Program-made: the position numbers and the translations under genes
Notes under the pieces: model-generated
The model's database searches: none
What the model was told of the DNA's origin: nothing
What the model saw: only the letters and a program-made list of their open reading frames with translations
Assembly: GCA_903832035.1 (NCBI GenBank)
Contig: CAILAD010000020.1
Location: forward strand, 1 to 37,183
Direction of reading: 5' to 3'
Source: an uncultured bacterium
Lineage (GTDB): Bacteria; Patescibacteriota; Saccharimonadia; CAILAD01; BJGX01
DNA: 37,183 nucleotides
In this document: positions 8,069 to 15,010 of the stretch, piece after piece
Layout of the letters: each line of letters begins with the position of its first letter
Position numbering within the stretch: the stretch's first letter is position 1

Positions 8069-9487
8069 CTAGTACCCGCTTCTTCTAAGTAGTAGCGTTG
8101 GGATTGTGCGCAAGATAATAGCCACATCCATACCTACATTCCAATTCTCGATATAATAAATATCTAACTTCACTCTAGAGTCATAATCAATATCGTTCCT
8201 GCCTGAGACCTGCCACAAGCCAGTTAGCCCCGGTTTGATATGCAAGAATAATCCGGATTCATCACCATACCTTTTAAGTTCCTCTTCGGTAATTGGTCTT
8301 GGTCCAACAAAACTAATGTCATTTTTTAAAATATTAAAAAGCTGAGGCAGCTCGTCTAGACTAGTTTGTCTCAAAAACTTACCTAGCACATTAAGCCGCG
8401 GGTCATTTTTAACCTTCATGTCCCTCTCAAACTCTTCGACTAATGCTGGGTCGTTAAACGTCTTTAATACCTCTAGAGTGCTTTTGCCGCCATACTCACC
8501 ACCTGTACAATACTTTGATTTCATAGTCCTGAATTTTATAACCTTAATTTTTTTACCCGACCTAGTAAGTCTTTCGTGTTTGTAAAAAATAGGTCCCTTA
8601 TCTGTTAACTTAATCATTACGGCAATTATTAACATTAAGGGAAGAGCTATTATAAATATAATTATTAATAAAATTAAGTCCATAAATCGCTTAAGTATTC
8701 TACTCCAACCATCTAGGGGTGTAGGGACTATTTCTAAGACTGGCAAATTATTCAGTCTGCCCATGCGTGTTGGAGCATCATTTAGCTCCATTAGCGAGGG
8801 TAATATATGTAGCTGCAGCTGATTCTGACGACAAAAATTAACTAACTTAGAAATAGTTCCCTGGGGCACCTCCTCCTCAACGATAAAAATATCATCGAGT
8901 ATATACTTCTTATTAATTCTATCTAACTTACTAATATCTAAGCTACTATCTATTGCTAAGTTCTTAACTACTCGGTAGGCCGGGGATTCTTCAGGTATAA
9001 CACGGGCTAGGTTTATTCTAGCTGGACCTCTACCGACAACCAGGGTGTTGTGTACACCAACCCCATACCTAAACAGCATTCTCTGAATTGTATAGATCAC
9101 GACCCTAGCCAACCCTACAAAAATAATAGCAAAAACCAAACCGTAAACTGGTATCGACTTGGAGGGAAACAGTGGACTAGATCTGAAAAAGTCCATTATT
9201 ATTAGAAGCATCACACCAGCAGATGATGCAACAGCAACACGTGACAATTCATAGAGTCTAGACCTGGTTGAATTAAGCTTATACAGCCCAGCGAATGCAT
9301 ATATCACAATCCATACCAAGAGTACTGGCAGGATGACCTTTAGAAAGCTTCGGCCACTGACCAGGTAAGCAAGGGGTTTATTTTGATCATGCCTGACTAT
9401 AAATGCAGTCGCAAAGCCGGCCACAATCATAATATAATCTATCGGGATTAACACCACTCTGAAAAATAATTCACTACTCTTCTTCAT
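8069..9487 (-). CDS. Polyprenyl-phosphate sugar-1-phosphate transferase (WcaJ/WbaP type)
   Basis: A 472-residue protein. The N-terminal part has four to five membrane helices and a CoA-binding-like domain; the C-terminal catalytic domain has a membrane hairpin (about LILLIIIFIIALPLMLIIAV), then GPIFYKHERLTRSGK, KVIKFRTM and the LDELPQLFNIL and VGPRPITEEE motifs of the bacterial sugar transferase family. It transfers a hexose 1-phosphate to undecaprenyl phosphate and starts exopolysaccharide-type glycan synthesis. I place the start at the ATG at 9487 (MKKSSELFF). The frame continues upstream to 9631, but that part lies inside RNase P RNA. A TATAAT 10 nt before this ATG supports the choice. Confidence 0.9.
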   Translation of the reverse strand: MKKSSELFFRVVLIPIDYIMIVAGFATAFIVRHDQNKPLAYLVSGRSFLKVILPVLLVWIVIYAFAGLYKLNSTRSRLYELSRVAVASSAGVMLLIIMDFFRSSPLFPSKSIPVYGLVFAIIFVGLARVVIYTIQRMLFRYGVGVHNTLVVGRGPARINLARVIPEESPAYRVVKNLAIDSSLDISKLDRINKKYILDDIFIVEEEVPQGTISKLVNFCRQNQLQLHILPSLMELNDAPTRMGRLNNLPVLEIVPTPLDGWSRILKRFMDLILLIIIFIIALPLMLIIAVMIKLTDKGPIFYKHERLTRSGKKIKVIKFRTMKSKYCTGGEYGGKSTLEVLKTFNDPALVEEFERDMKVKNDPRLNVLGKFLRQTSLDELPQLFNILKNDISFVGPRPITEEELKRYGDESGLFLHIKPGLTGLWQVSGRNDIDYDSRVKLDIYYIENWNVGMDVAIILRTIPTLLLRRSGY

Positions 9488-9497
9488 AATCTTTTTT

Positions 9498-9506
9498 ATT
9501 ATACCA
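9498..9506 (-). promoter_or_regulatory. Extended -10 promoter for the envelope operon
   Basis: TGGTATAAT on the minus strand, with no good -35 because the upstream DNA is the rnpB terminator. The expected start is only about 3-4 nt before the ATG at 9487, so the transcript would be almost leaderless. Confidence 0.45.
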
Positions 9507-9535
9507 AAATACCCCCAAAAAATGGGGGTATTTTG
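9505..9535 (-). terminator. Terminator of RNase P RNA
   Basis: A 12-bp perfect stem, 9505-9516 with 9524-9535 (CAAAATACCCCC and its complement), around a 7-nt loop, immediately after the P1 3' strand of rnpB. The U-rich part is within the 3' arm of the stem. Confidence 0.7.
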
Positions 9536-9937
9536 TAAGTTAGCTATAAGCCGAATTTTGTTCATCTCGTAAGAGACTTGGTAATCATCTATCTCGTCTG
9601 GACAAAGTCCAGGGCGTCGTGTAAAACACAATCGTGCGATATACCCATAAAAAAGCGAGAAACTTCATCTATAAATAGATAGGGCCCATAATCTTGCAGC
9701 CAACAGGGTTTACCACCGCATATATGTCACCATACAGCGCTGTGAGCTTTTACCTCACTCTTTTCACCCTTACCCCTCACCATTACAATCAATAAATTGA
9801 TCAAAATGGTGAGGGGCGGTATTGTCTCTGCGGCACTTTCCCGAGGGTCACCCCTGGTTGCCGTTAGCAACTGTTGTACTCTGTGCTGTTCGGACTTTCC
9901 TCTCTGGTTAGACCAGAGCGATTACCCGCTAACTACT
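9536..9937 (-). ncRNA. rnpB: RNase P RNA
   Basis: Catalytic RNA that removes tRNA 5' leaders. On the minus strand the universal P4 segment GAGGAAAGTCC lies at 9892-9902 and the matching 3' segment GAACAAAATTCGGCTTAT at about 9548-9565. P1 is formed by GTTAGC near the 5' end (about 9928-9933) and GCTAAC near 9539-9544. A long perfect hairpin, CCCCTCACCATT with its complement (about 9774-9817), is an extended P12-like arm. Length is about 400 nt, typical of an A-type RNA. Ends are estimated: the 5' end from the TATAAT at 9942-9947, the 3' end from P1 pairing and the terminator. It is preceded by the RNase HI-like gene. Confidence 0.93.
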
Positions 9938-9941
9938 GATT

Positions 9942-9970
9942 ATTATACCTGAAAAGTGTTAATTTGTCTA
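9942..9970 (-). promoter_or_regulatory. rnpB promoter overlapping the stop of the RNase HI-like gene
   Basis: TAGACA (9965-9970), exactly 17 bp, then TATAAT (9942-9947) on the minus strand. The first three bases of the -35 element are the TAG stop codon of the upstream gene, so no intergenic DNA is spent on this promoter. Confidence 0.8.
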
Positions 9971-10381
9971 CTTCTGAGACTGCCTATCTAGGCAGATATT
10001 TACCTGCTCATCAGCCAGCTTATTATCTGATCGATAGACATGGGTAAATGATATATCCAAACCTACTATTTTATTTATTATCTCTCTATACAAGGGTGAG
10101 ATATTGGCGTTTTTAACCCTGTATTCACCGTTGAGTTGCTTCTCAACTAGCTGACTGTCTAGATAAAACTCTATCTTCATATCTTTGTACTCACTGATAT
10201 TGTCTAGGGCCAATAAGACAGCACTATACTCAGCATAGTTATTGGTCTGAATTCCAAGATATTTTGAATATTCAGCTACTACATTACTATCCGCATCTAT
10301 AAAAACAACGCCTGAAGCAGCAGGTCCTGGGTTTCCTCTAGATCCGCCGTCACAAAAAATCTTTATCGTCTGAGTAGCCAT
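9968..10381 (-). CDS. RNase HI-like ribonuclease
   Basis: A 137-residue protein of the reverse-transcriptase-like RNase H family. The four acidic catalytic residues are all visible: D11 in FCDGGSRGNPGP, E51 in NNYAEY, D75 in YLDSQLVEKQ and D124 in NKLADEQ. It should cut the RNA strand of RNA-DNA hybrids, such as R-loops or leftover primers. The start lies 19 nt inside the end of uppP, showing a shared transcript. The length is slightly shorter than E. coli RnhA, and the basic handle loop is not obvious, as in the Bacillus YpdQ/YpeP-like group. Confidence 0.88.
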   Translation of the reverse strand: MATQTIKIFCDGGSRGNPGPAASGVVFIDADSNVVAEYSKYLGIQTNNYAEYSAVLLALDNISEYKDMKIEFYLDSQLVEKQLNGEYRVKNANISPLYREIINKIVGLDISFTHVYRSDNKLADEQVNICLDRQSQK

Positions 10382-11145
10382 ACACCAACAACCAATACAC
10401 CTACCACAATCCTATATACAACAAATGCCAACATCGAGTGCTTCTTGAGATATCCTAAAAACCACCTTATGACTACCATACTAGCAATAAAAGTAATTAT
10501 TATTCCGGTAAATAAATCAAAGTTAGTTAGAGTATGGTCAGGATGTTTCATTAGATCATAAACCTTATATAGTCCCGCACCGAGCGATATAGGGGTTGCA
10601 AGCAGGAAGCTAAATCTGGCCGCAGCTTCTCTATTAAAACCCAGCCATAATCCGGCAGTTATTGTAATACCAGATCTTGATGCACCAGGTATAAAGGCTA
10701 GAATCTGAGCAAGACCTACAAACATGCTCTGTTTTAATGTAATCTTCTCAACAGCTTCTTCTTTTTTACCAACTTTATCTACGTAATATAATAGACCACT
10801 AAAAAATATCATACCCAGACCTACTACTAGCGGTGCGTAGCTCGCTTCGTGCAAATACTTAGTTATCACTTTATCACCTAAAAACCCTAATACTGCAGCG
10901 GGGACTGATGCGGCGACAATGTACCACAGAAGCTTATCTTTAGTTTTAATCATCTCGACAAACTCTTTAGCAAAATAGACCAGCAAGGCTAGGGCTGTAC
11001 CAACATGGATTGCAGCATCAAAGGCGAGCCCAGGGTCGTTAAATTGGAATAGCCAGGGCACCAACATTAAATGGGCAGATGAACTGATTGGCAAAAACTC
11101 GGTAACGCTTTGTACCAGTGACAGCAATATGACTATAAATAACAT
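10363..11145 (-). CDS. uppP: Undecaprenyl-diphosphatase
   Basis: A 260-residue polytopic membrane enzyme. The two family signatures are EFLPISSSAH (16-25) and PGASRSG followed by ITI (153-162), which contain the catalytic Glu, Ser and Arg. It removes a phosphate from undecaprenyl diphosphate on the outer face of the membrane so that the carrier can be reused for peptidoglycan and other glycans, and its overproduction gives bacitracin resistance. It lies 5 nt after the HIT gene and overlaps the RNase HI-like gene. It supplies the carrier lipid needed by the sugar transferases at 8069-9487 and 25254-26315. Confidence 0.95.
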   Translation of the reverse strand: MLFIVILLSLVQSVTEFLPISSSAHLMLVPWLFQFNDPGLAFDAAIHVGTALALLVYFAKEFVEMIKTKDKLLWYIVAASVPAAVLGFLGDKVITKYLHEASYAPLVVGLGMIFFSGLLYYVDKVGKKEEAVEKITLKQSMFVGLAQILAFIPGASRSGITITAGLWLGFNREAAARFSFLLATPISLGAGLYKVYDLMKHPDHTLTNFDLFTGIIITFIASMVVIRWFLGYLKKHSMLAFVVYRIVVGVLVVGVWLLRR

Positions 11146-11150
11146 TATTT

Positions 11151-11561
11151 TTAAAATCCTCCCTGGGCCAATATGGCACTTCTTAATTTATCTGCGACCG
11201 GCCTAAGCTCCGTTAGGTCTTTTCTAACAGCATTAGTGTGGTCTATATCTGATTCTTTTCTGATTGGAATTAAGTGAATATGGGTATGGGGCACCTGGAA
11301 GCCTACGATAGATAGCCCTATCTTAGGAGCGTTATAAATAGACTTGAGCAGCTTGGCCATCTTCTTTGCAATATCCAAGCAGTGGATATAGGTCTTATCA
11401 TCAAGCTCTTCCCAGTTATCCACCTGCTCTAGAGGAATTACCATACAGTGACCTTCGGCGTGTGGCGCAATAGTCAGCATTATAAAACAGGTCTCGTCAC
11501 GGTATAGAATTTCACCTTCGGCCTGCCCTTTAGCTATTTTTGTAAAAATTGAATCTGTCAT
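11151..11561 (-). CDS. HIT family hydrolase
   Basis: A 136-residue protein with the histidine triad PHTHIHLIP (91-99; H92, H94, H96) and a conserved N-terminal MTDSIFTKIAKGQ. HIT proteins hydrolyse or transfer nucleotidyl groups, for example AMP-lysine or dinucleoside polyphosphates, in the cytoplasm. The physiological substrate cannot be told from sequence. The ATG overlaps the stop of the small upstream gene in an ATGA junction (11558-11561), so translation is probably coupled. uppP follows 5 nt downstream. Confidence 0.92.
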   Translation of the reverse strand: MTDSIFTKIAKGQAEGEILYRDETCFIMLTIAPHAEGHCMVIPLEQVDNWEELDDKTYIHCLDIAKKMAKLLKSIYNAPKIGLSIVGFQVPHTHIHLIPIRKESDIDHTNAVRKDLTELRPVADKLRSAILAQGGF

Positions 11562-11734
11562 CTGTTGGTATTAGGGTTTTCGGTAGCTAACTGTTCTGCG
11601 TGGGAATAGATACTTGAAATACTATTTAGCTGTGAATTTATTGAATTCTGCATACTAGATAGATAGAACATATAGGTACCTAAGACACCCGCTAGAACTG
11701 TAAGTTTGATTATTGCCCCCATACCATCTAGCAT
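11558..11734 (-). CDS. 58-residue single-pass membrane protein, function unknown
   Basis: A short frame reads MLDGMGAIIKLTVLAGVLGT, then a hydrophobic end around residue 22-26, a polar helix-like stretch rich in S, N and Q, and a TGA. One membrane helix is predicted (about 6-26). Its TGA overlaps the ATG of the HIT gene by one base in an ATGA junction, the main argument that it is translated. ATG at 11722 (MGAIIK) is an alternative start 12 nt downstream. No Shine-Dalgarno sequence is visible before either. I do not recognise a family. Confidence 0.45.
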   Translation of the reverse strand: MLDGMGAIIKLTVLAGVLGTYMFYLSSMQNSINSQLNSISSIYSHAEQLATENPNTNR

Positions 11735-11777
11735 AAATCGCTAAACTAACAATGTAAAGTAAGATAATAACAAATCT

Positions 11778-11853
11778 TGGTCAGGGTGACAGGACTTGAA
11801 CCTGCGACCTCACGGCCCCCAGCCGTACGCGCTACCAACTGCGCCACACCCTG
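11778..11853 (-). tRNA. tRNA-Pro (GGG anticodon)
   Basis: 76 nt. Acceptor CAGGGTG pairs with CACCCTG, followed by A73 and an encoded CCA. D stem GCGC/GCGC, anticodon stem TACGG/CCGTG with loop CTGGGGG, so the anticodon is GGG and reads CCC/CCU. The T arm is GCAGG-TTCAAGT-CCTGT. Confidence 0.95.
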
Positions 11854-11864
11854 TCGCTTTATAC

Positions 11865-11873
11865 ATTATACCA
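11865..11873 (-). promoter_or_regulatory. Extended -10 promoter for tRNA-Pro
   Basis: TGGTATAAT on the minus strand, 11 nt before the mature tRNA 5' end. The -35 position 17 bp upstream reads TTATTT, a weak match. Confidence 0.5.
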
Positions 11874-11952
11874 GTTATAAAACAATTAAATAACCATAAC
11901 TATTTACATACCTATAGTGCTATGACACAATATAAATGTAAGAGTAATTTTA

Positions 11953-12495
11953 GTGCAGAAAATACCTAAATCAGCCCAACTACTAGCCGTGATAGCCAAG
12001 AGAGACCTTGTGCGTCACGGCAATATTATTAAAGATCAAGCTTTGCTGGAGATGTTTTCTGATGCCAGAACCACAACCCCCTCCAGGAGAATTGCTGATA
12101 CAGCTTCACTTCTAGCTAAACAGGGCTTTTTAAGTGTTGGTATCATAGATAGCCAGAAGGTCTACACCATAACTAAAAAAGGCCGAGAGAAAGTTAATCG
12201 GGCTGAGGCTATGAAAAGTGTTATTACGTCAGACCGCTGGGATGGTAGATACTACTTAGTCACCTTCGATATCCCAGAGAATAAAAAGGTAGTCAGAAAT
12301 CAAATCATTATCGACCTTAAGAGAGCCGGCTTTATAAACTACAGCAAGGGCATATGGTTGTCACCCTATAACCCTATAGGCTACATTGAATCTGTTCGAA
12401 AGAGATATGATCTAAAGAAGAATATAAAACTTATTGTCGCCAGCCATCTAGAAGATGAAGCAAAAATAAAAAGACACTTTAAATTAGTGTCTTAG
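11953..12495 (+). CDS. PaaX-like regulator with winged helix and Cas2-like C-terminal domain
   Basis: A 180-residue protein. The N-terminal half (about 5-85) looks like a winged helix ending in KVYTITKKGREKV. The C-terminal half starts at WDGRYYLVTFDIPENKK and continues with LKRAGFINYSKGIWLSPYNP, the PaaX C-terminal/Cas2-like ferredoxin fold. Such proteins in CPR genomes are often labelled Cas2, but the winged helix and the absence of cas1 or repeats point to a transcriptional regulator. The start is a GTG at 11953 without a clear ribosome-binding site, so the N-terminus is uncertain. Its last 25 bases also encode a terminator on the other strand. Confidence 0.7.
   Translation: MQKIPKSAQLLAVIAKRDLVRHGNIIKDQALLEMFSDARTTTPSRRIADTASLLAKQGFLSVGIIDSQKVYTITKKGREKVNRAEAMKSVITSDRWDGRYYLVTFDIPENKKVVRNQIIIDLKRAGFINYSKGIWLSPYNPIGYIESVRKRYDLKKNIKLIVASHLEDEAKIKRHFKLVS
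12462..12493 (-). terminator. Minus-strand Rho-independent terminator
   Basis: AAGACACT (12486-12493 on the minus strand) pairs with AGTGTCTT (12471-12478) around a 7-nt loop, followed by TTTATTTTTG. It lies inside the 3' end of the PaaX-like coding region and would stop transcripts coming from the M50 gene or the structured RNA. Confidence 0.65.
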
Positions 12496-12506
12496 GTTAA
12501 GATATC

Positions 12507-12667
12507 AAAAAAGTCCGCTGTATCGAGAGTCATAAATAACCCTTCCCGCCAAAAGCTAGGTGGGTGCTCGCAGTCACCTGGATAGACCAGGCACAATCTA
12601 AAGCTCCCGGGAGTTATGTTTAATCAGAAAAAGTTATTAGACTTTAAAATTCGAATACAGCAGACTC
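12507..12667 (-). ncRNA. Candidate 6S-like structured RNA
   Basis: About 160 nt on the minus strand can fold into one long interrupted rod. The closing helix (12651-12665 with 12513-12526) has 14 pairs with one bulge, including GCTGTAT/ATACAGC. A second helix joins AGTC with GACT and AATAAC with GTTATT. An asymmetric internal bubble (about 20 nt on the 5' side) follows, then TCCCG/CGGGA, then an apical arm with CCTGG/CCAGG. A TATAAT at 12675-12680 would start transcription at about 12667, exactly at the closing helix, and TTTTTT follows the last base of that helix. A rod with a central bubble is the architecture of 6S RNA, which binds RNA polymerase. SRP RNA and tmRNA signatures are absent. 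Confidence 0.45.
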
Positions 12668-12674
12668 AATCTAC

Positions 12675-12680
12675 ATTATA
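12675..12680 (-). promoter_or_regulatory. -10 element for the structured RNA
   Basis: A perfect TATAAT on the minus strand overlapping the TAA stop of the M50 gene. The -35 region (TATATT at 17 bp) is weak. Confidence 0.4.
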
Positions 12681-13320
12681 GCATTATTTGGTGACCCAAT
12701 ATAAAGCTGGCAATAGATGAAACTGCCGAGGATATGAATGGTGACAAGAAACTGAAGGCAATAAAAATAAAGGCAAATACCAATAGCAGTCCGTACCGCT
12801 CCATCTGATCCATGACATCCCTAACCGAACCTGGAACTACCGCATAGAGGACCCGCGAGCCATCGAGTGGAGGAAAAGGTATCATGTTGAAAATAAAAAA
12901 GGCTAAGTTTATAAGCATAAACTCGAGCAAAAACTTCTCGTAAACCCCACTAATTGGTGCCAATCTTAAATACAGACCCACAAAAGTAGCCATTATTAGA
13001 TTACTAAATGGGCCTGCAACCGCCACCAACGCGGCTCCCCATCTGCCATATCTAACAGCATAGGGGTTGAAAGGTACCGGCTTAGCCGCACCAAAGACTA
13101 CTGGTGACCCAAAGAATATTAAAGCGATTGGCATAACTAGGGTTGTTAATGGATCGATATGGGCCGCAGGGTTTAAGGTAAGCCTGCCTTCTTGTTTGGC
13201 GGTAACGTCACCAAGCAGATGACCGGCCCAAGCATGACTAAACTCATGAATCGTCAGCGCAATCACTACAATTACAATATATAGAGCTATTCCAATTACT
13301 GTATTATCCATATAATGCAT
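12676..13320 (-). CDS. M50 (site-2 protease) family membrane metalloprotease
   Basis: A 214-residue polytopic protein. The zinc motif IHEFSHA (24-30; H25, E26, H29) lies in the first membrane helix and the third ligand in NMIPFPPLDGSRVL (D153). The pattern GRLTLNPAAHIDPL is typical of the compact rhomboid-like M50B subgroup often annotated as site-2 protease family protein. It cuts substrates within or next to the membrane; targets here are unknown and no PDZ domain is present. The start may be the ATG at 13320 or at 13311. It is divergent from rpmB. Confidence 0.9.
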   Translation of the reverse strand: MHYMDNTVIGIALYIVIVVIALTIHEFSHAWAGHLLGDVTAKQEGRLTLNPAAHIDPLTTLVMPIALIFFGSPVVFGAAKPVPFNPYAVRYGRWGAALVAVAGPFSNLIMATFVGLYLRLAPISGVYEKFLLEFMLINLAFFIFNMIPFPPLDGSRVLYAVVPGSVRDVMDQMERYGLLLVFAFIFIAFSFLSPFISSAVSSIASFILGHQIML

Positions 13321-13336
13321 TTTACCATAGTATCTA

Positions 13337-13365
13337 TTGCATAACCCCAGTCTATATGATAAGAT
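13337..13365 (+). promoter_or_regulatory. rpmB promoter
   Basis: TTGCAT (13337-13342), a 17-bp spacer and TAAGAT (13360-13365). The leader is about 17 nt and has no Shine-Dalgarno sequence. Confidence 0.45.
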
Positions 13366-13388
13366 ATTTAGGTTAAATTTTAGATATT

Positions 13389-13619
13389 ATGTCATACAAA
13401 TGCGATATAACCGGTAAAGGTAAACAGTTTGGTAATAACCGCTCTCACTCACTTAGAGCGACTAAAAAAGCGTGGAAACCAAACCTACAAACAAAGACTT
13501 TGGTCATTGATGGCCAGAAGGTTCGCTTAAAGCTAGCCGCCTCTACCATTCGCACTCTTAAGAAGTATCAAAATCAGATAGAATCCAAAGAATTAGCAGC
13601 CAAAGAAGCTGTAAAATAA
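13389..13619 (+). CDS. rpmB: Large-subunit ribosomal protein bL28
   Basis: A 76-residue protein beginning MSYKCDITGKGKQFGNNRSH, with the bL28 hallmarks SHSLRATKKAWKPNLQ and a C-terminal KLAASTIRTLKK. bL28 sits near the base of the L1 stalk region of the 50S subunit. Length is normal. It is a single-gene unit with its own promoter and terminator, as in many bacteria. Confidence 0.95.
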   Translation: MSYKCDITGKGKQFGNNRSHSLRATKKAWKPNLQTKTLVIDGQKVRLKLAASTIRTLKKYQNQIESKELAAKEAVK

Positions 13620-13650
13620 CAACCTCTTACCGAAAAGAGGTTGTTTTTTT
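13618..13650 (+). terminator. rpmB terminator
   Basis: AACAACCTCTT (13618-13628) pairs with AAGAGGTTGTT (13635-13645), loop ACCGAA, then a T run to 13650. The stem begins in the stop codon. Confidence 0.9.
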
Positions 13651-13733
13651 GTAGCCATAAATAACCTAACTAAGGTGTCGCTACTAGTATAGTTTGGTTA
13701 CATCTTGTAAACTAAGCATAACAAGTTAAATTT

Positions 13734-14426
13734 ATGCAAAATAAAAACAAGAATACTCTGTACTGCTTTAGTCCACCTGTTATGATTGCGACCATAATAA
13801 TAGAAATTGGTCTAGCCATCTATAGCCTGATTCGATTAAAATCTTCTAATATAAAAAATACTCTGGTTATAACGCTTCTTTTACTAGCAGCCTTTCAGTT
13901 TGCTGAATTCTTTGTTTGCGGCAACACTAGCGAATCAAGTATCAAAATCGCATCCCGAATAGGCTACGTAGCCATTACATTCCTGCCAGCCCTTGGAGTA
14001 CTACTGGCCAATCAGATTGCCGGGCGTAAACGCCATTGGAGTTCTTATGTAGCCCTTGGCCTCGCCGCCGTCTTTGCAACATATTTTGGACTAGCTCCAA
14101 ACTCAATCAATTCTGGTATATGTGCGGGTAATTACGTAATATTCAACCTGATAGCACCGGCCAGCATAATATATGAAGCATATTATTTCATAACAACGGC
14201 CTGGATTATCGGTCTTGGCATGACTTTACCTAGTAAGATTAAGGCCAAGAAACGTAAGCAAGCCTTACAATGGCTTGTTATTGCAGTACTATCCTTTATA
14301 GTGCCGACTGGAATTGTTTATATGATAAACCCTAGTACGGTTAGGGCTATACCCTCTATAATGTGTGGTTTCGCAATACTTTATGCGTTCATATTAACCA
14401 GTAAAGTAGTAACTAAGATCAGTTAA
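13734..14426 (+). CDS. Multi-pass membrane protein, function unknown
   Basis: A 230-residue hydrophobic protein with about seven predicted membrane helices (near 16-33, 42-60, 72-92, 102-120, 132-157, 174-195, 203-222) separated by short basic loops such as AGRKRH and KIKAKKRKQ. The layout resembles the 7TM sensory modules found at the N-terminus of some histidine kinases, but no kinase or other soluble domain follows. No family is recognised with confidence. It stands alone between the rpmB terminator and the convergent MBL-like gene. No clear promoter or ribosome-binding site is seen. Confidence 0.6.
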   Translation: MQNKNKNTLYCFSPPVMIATIIIEIGLAIYSLIRLKSSNIKNTLVITLLLLAAFQFAEFFVCGNTSESSIKIASRIGYVAITFLPALGVLLANQIAGRKRHWSSYVALGLAAVFATYFGLAPNSINSGICAGNYVIFNLIAPASIIYEAYYFITTAWIIGLGMTLPSKIKAKKRKQALQWLVIAVLSFIVPTGIVYMINPSTVRAIPSIMCGFAILYAFILTSKVVTKIS

Positions 14427-14446
14427 GTAGTTTATATCGTTATTTA

Positions 14447-14983
14447 TTAATTTAAAACTACTAATCGCTGTTGCTCGGTCTCAGATAGCTCTTTTTTAGA
14501 TATTTTAAATTTACTAACTGATTCGTAATCACTGCCAAATTCTGCAGCAAGTAGCTTAAGTTGCTCTTCTTTGTAGCTGTGAGGAATGATTATCTTAGGT
14601 TCAATCTGGTTTATAATCTTGGTAGTGATTTCGGCTTTCTCACCAATAACTGGGACAATTAAAATATCTACTGTAGAAAAGGCCTCAACCTGATCATCAC
14701 TAAGTACTTCTTTAACGTCTTCGGGCAGGTAGGCTGCTCTTACGCCTTCTGTAATTAAGCTAAAACCACATTTACCATCAATAACAGGTATGGCATCAAT
14801 CATACAACTTTTAACTTCGTATTCTCCCTGAGAATCAAATACTATTGAATCAGACTTGGGCGCATCTGGTTGTGGGGCTGAGTTTAAACTCACATCAGAC
14901 TTATCATCAGGTGAATCTATAGCCACATCGATAGCTTTTGAGCTAATAAGGAATCCGTTATTTTTAGTTTTTATTATTTCCAT
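14447..14983 (-). CDS. Metallo-beta-lactamase-fold protein without a metal site (UlaG-like remnant)
   Basis: A 178-residue protein whose C-terminal half follows the UlaG-like MBL fold: QGEYEV (52-57) for the usual PGEYEV, DILIVPV (106-112) for DVLLVPV, and IEPKIIIPHSY (127-137) for EPkiviPMHY. The HxHxDH motif is absent; the region between the first strands and QGEYEV is short and acidic. The usual HLGD segment reads AYLPEDV (84-90), so those ligands are also gone. It probably cannot bind two metals and may have a binding or structural role. It precedes no obvious operon partner; the AI-2E gene lies upstream. Confidence 0.65.
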   Translation of the reverse strand: MEIIKTKNNGFLISSKAIDVAIDSPDDKSDVSLNSAPQPDAPKSDSIVFDSQGEYEVKSCMIDAIPVIDGKCGFSLITEGVRAAYLPEDVKEVLSDDQVEAFSTVDILIVPVIGEKAEITTKIINQIEPKIIIPHSYKEEQLKLLAAEFGSDYESVSKFKISKKELSETEQQRLVVLN

Positions 14984-15010
14984 GTGTCTATTATATCAAT
15001 AAAGTAAGCT

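Noticed and set aside
9488-9631. 48-residue N-terminal extension of the sugar transferase frame
   Set aside because: It lies inside RNase P RNA and its terminator; the ATG at 9487 follows a TATAAT and starts a normal membrane segment.
11953-12495. Cas2 of a CRISPR system
   Set aside because: There are no direct repeats or cas genes in the window and the protein carries a winged helix.
12505-12668. SRP RNA or tmRNA for the structured RNA
   Set aside because: The SRP tetraloop region with GGAAGCAGCC-like sequence and the tmRNA tRNA-like ends are absent.
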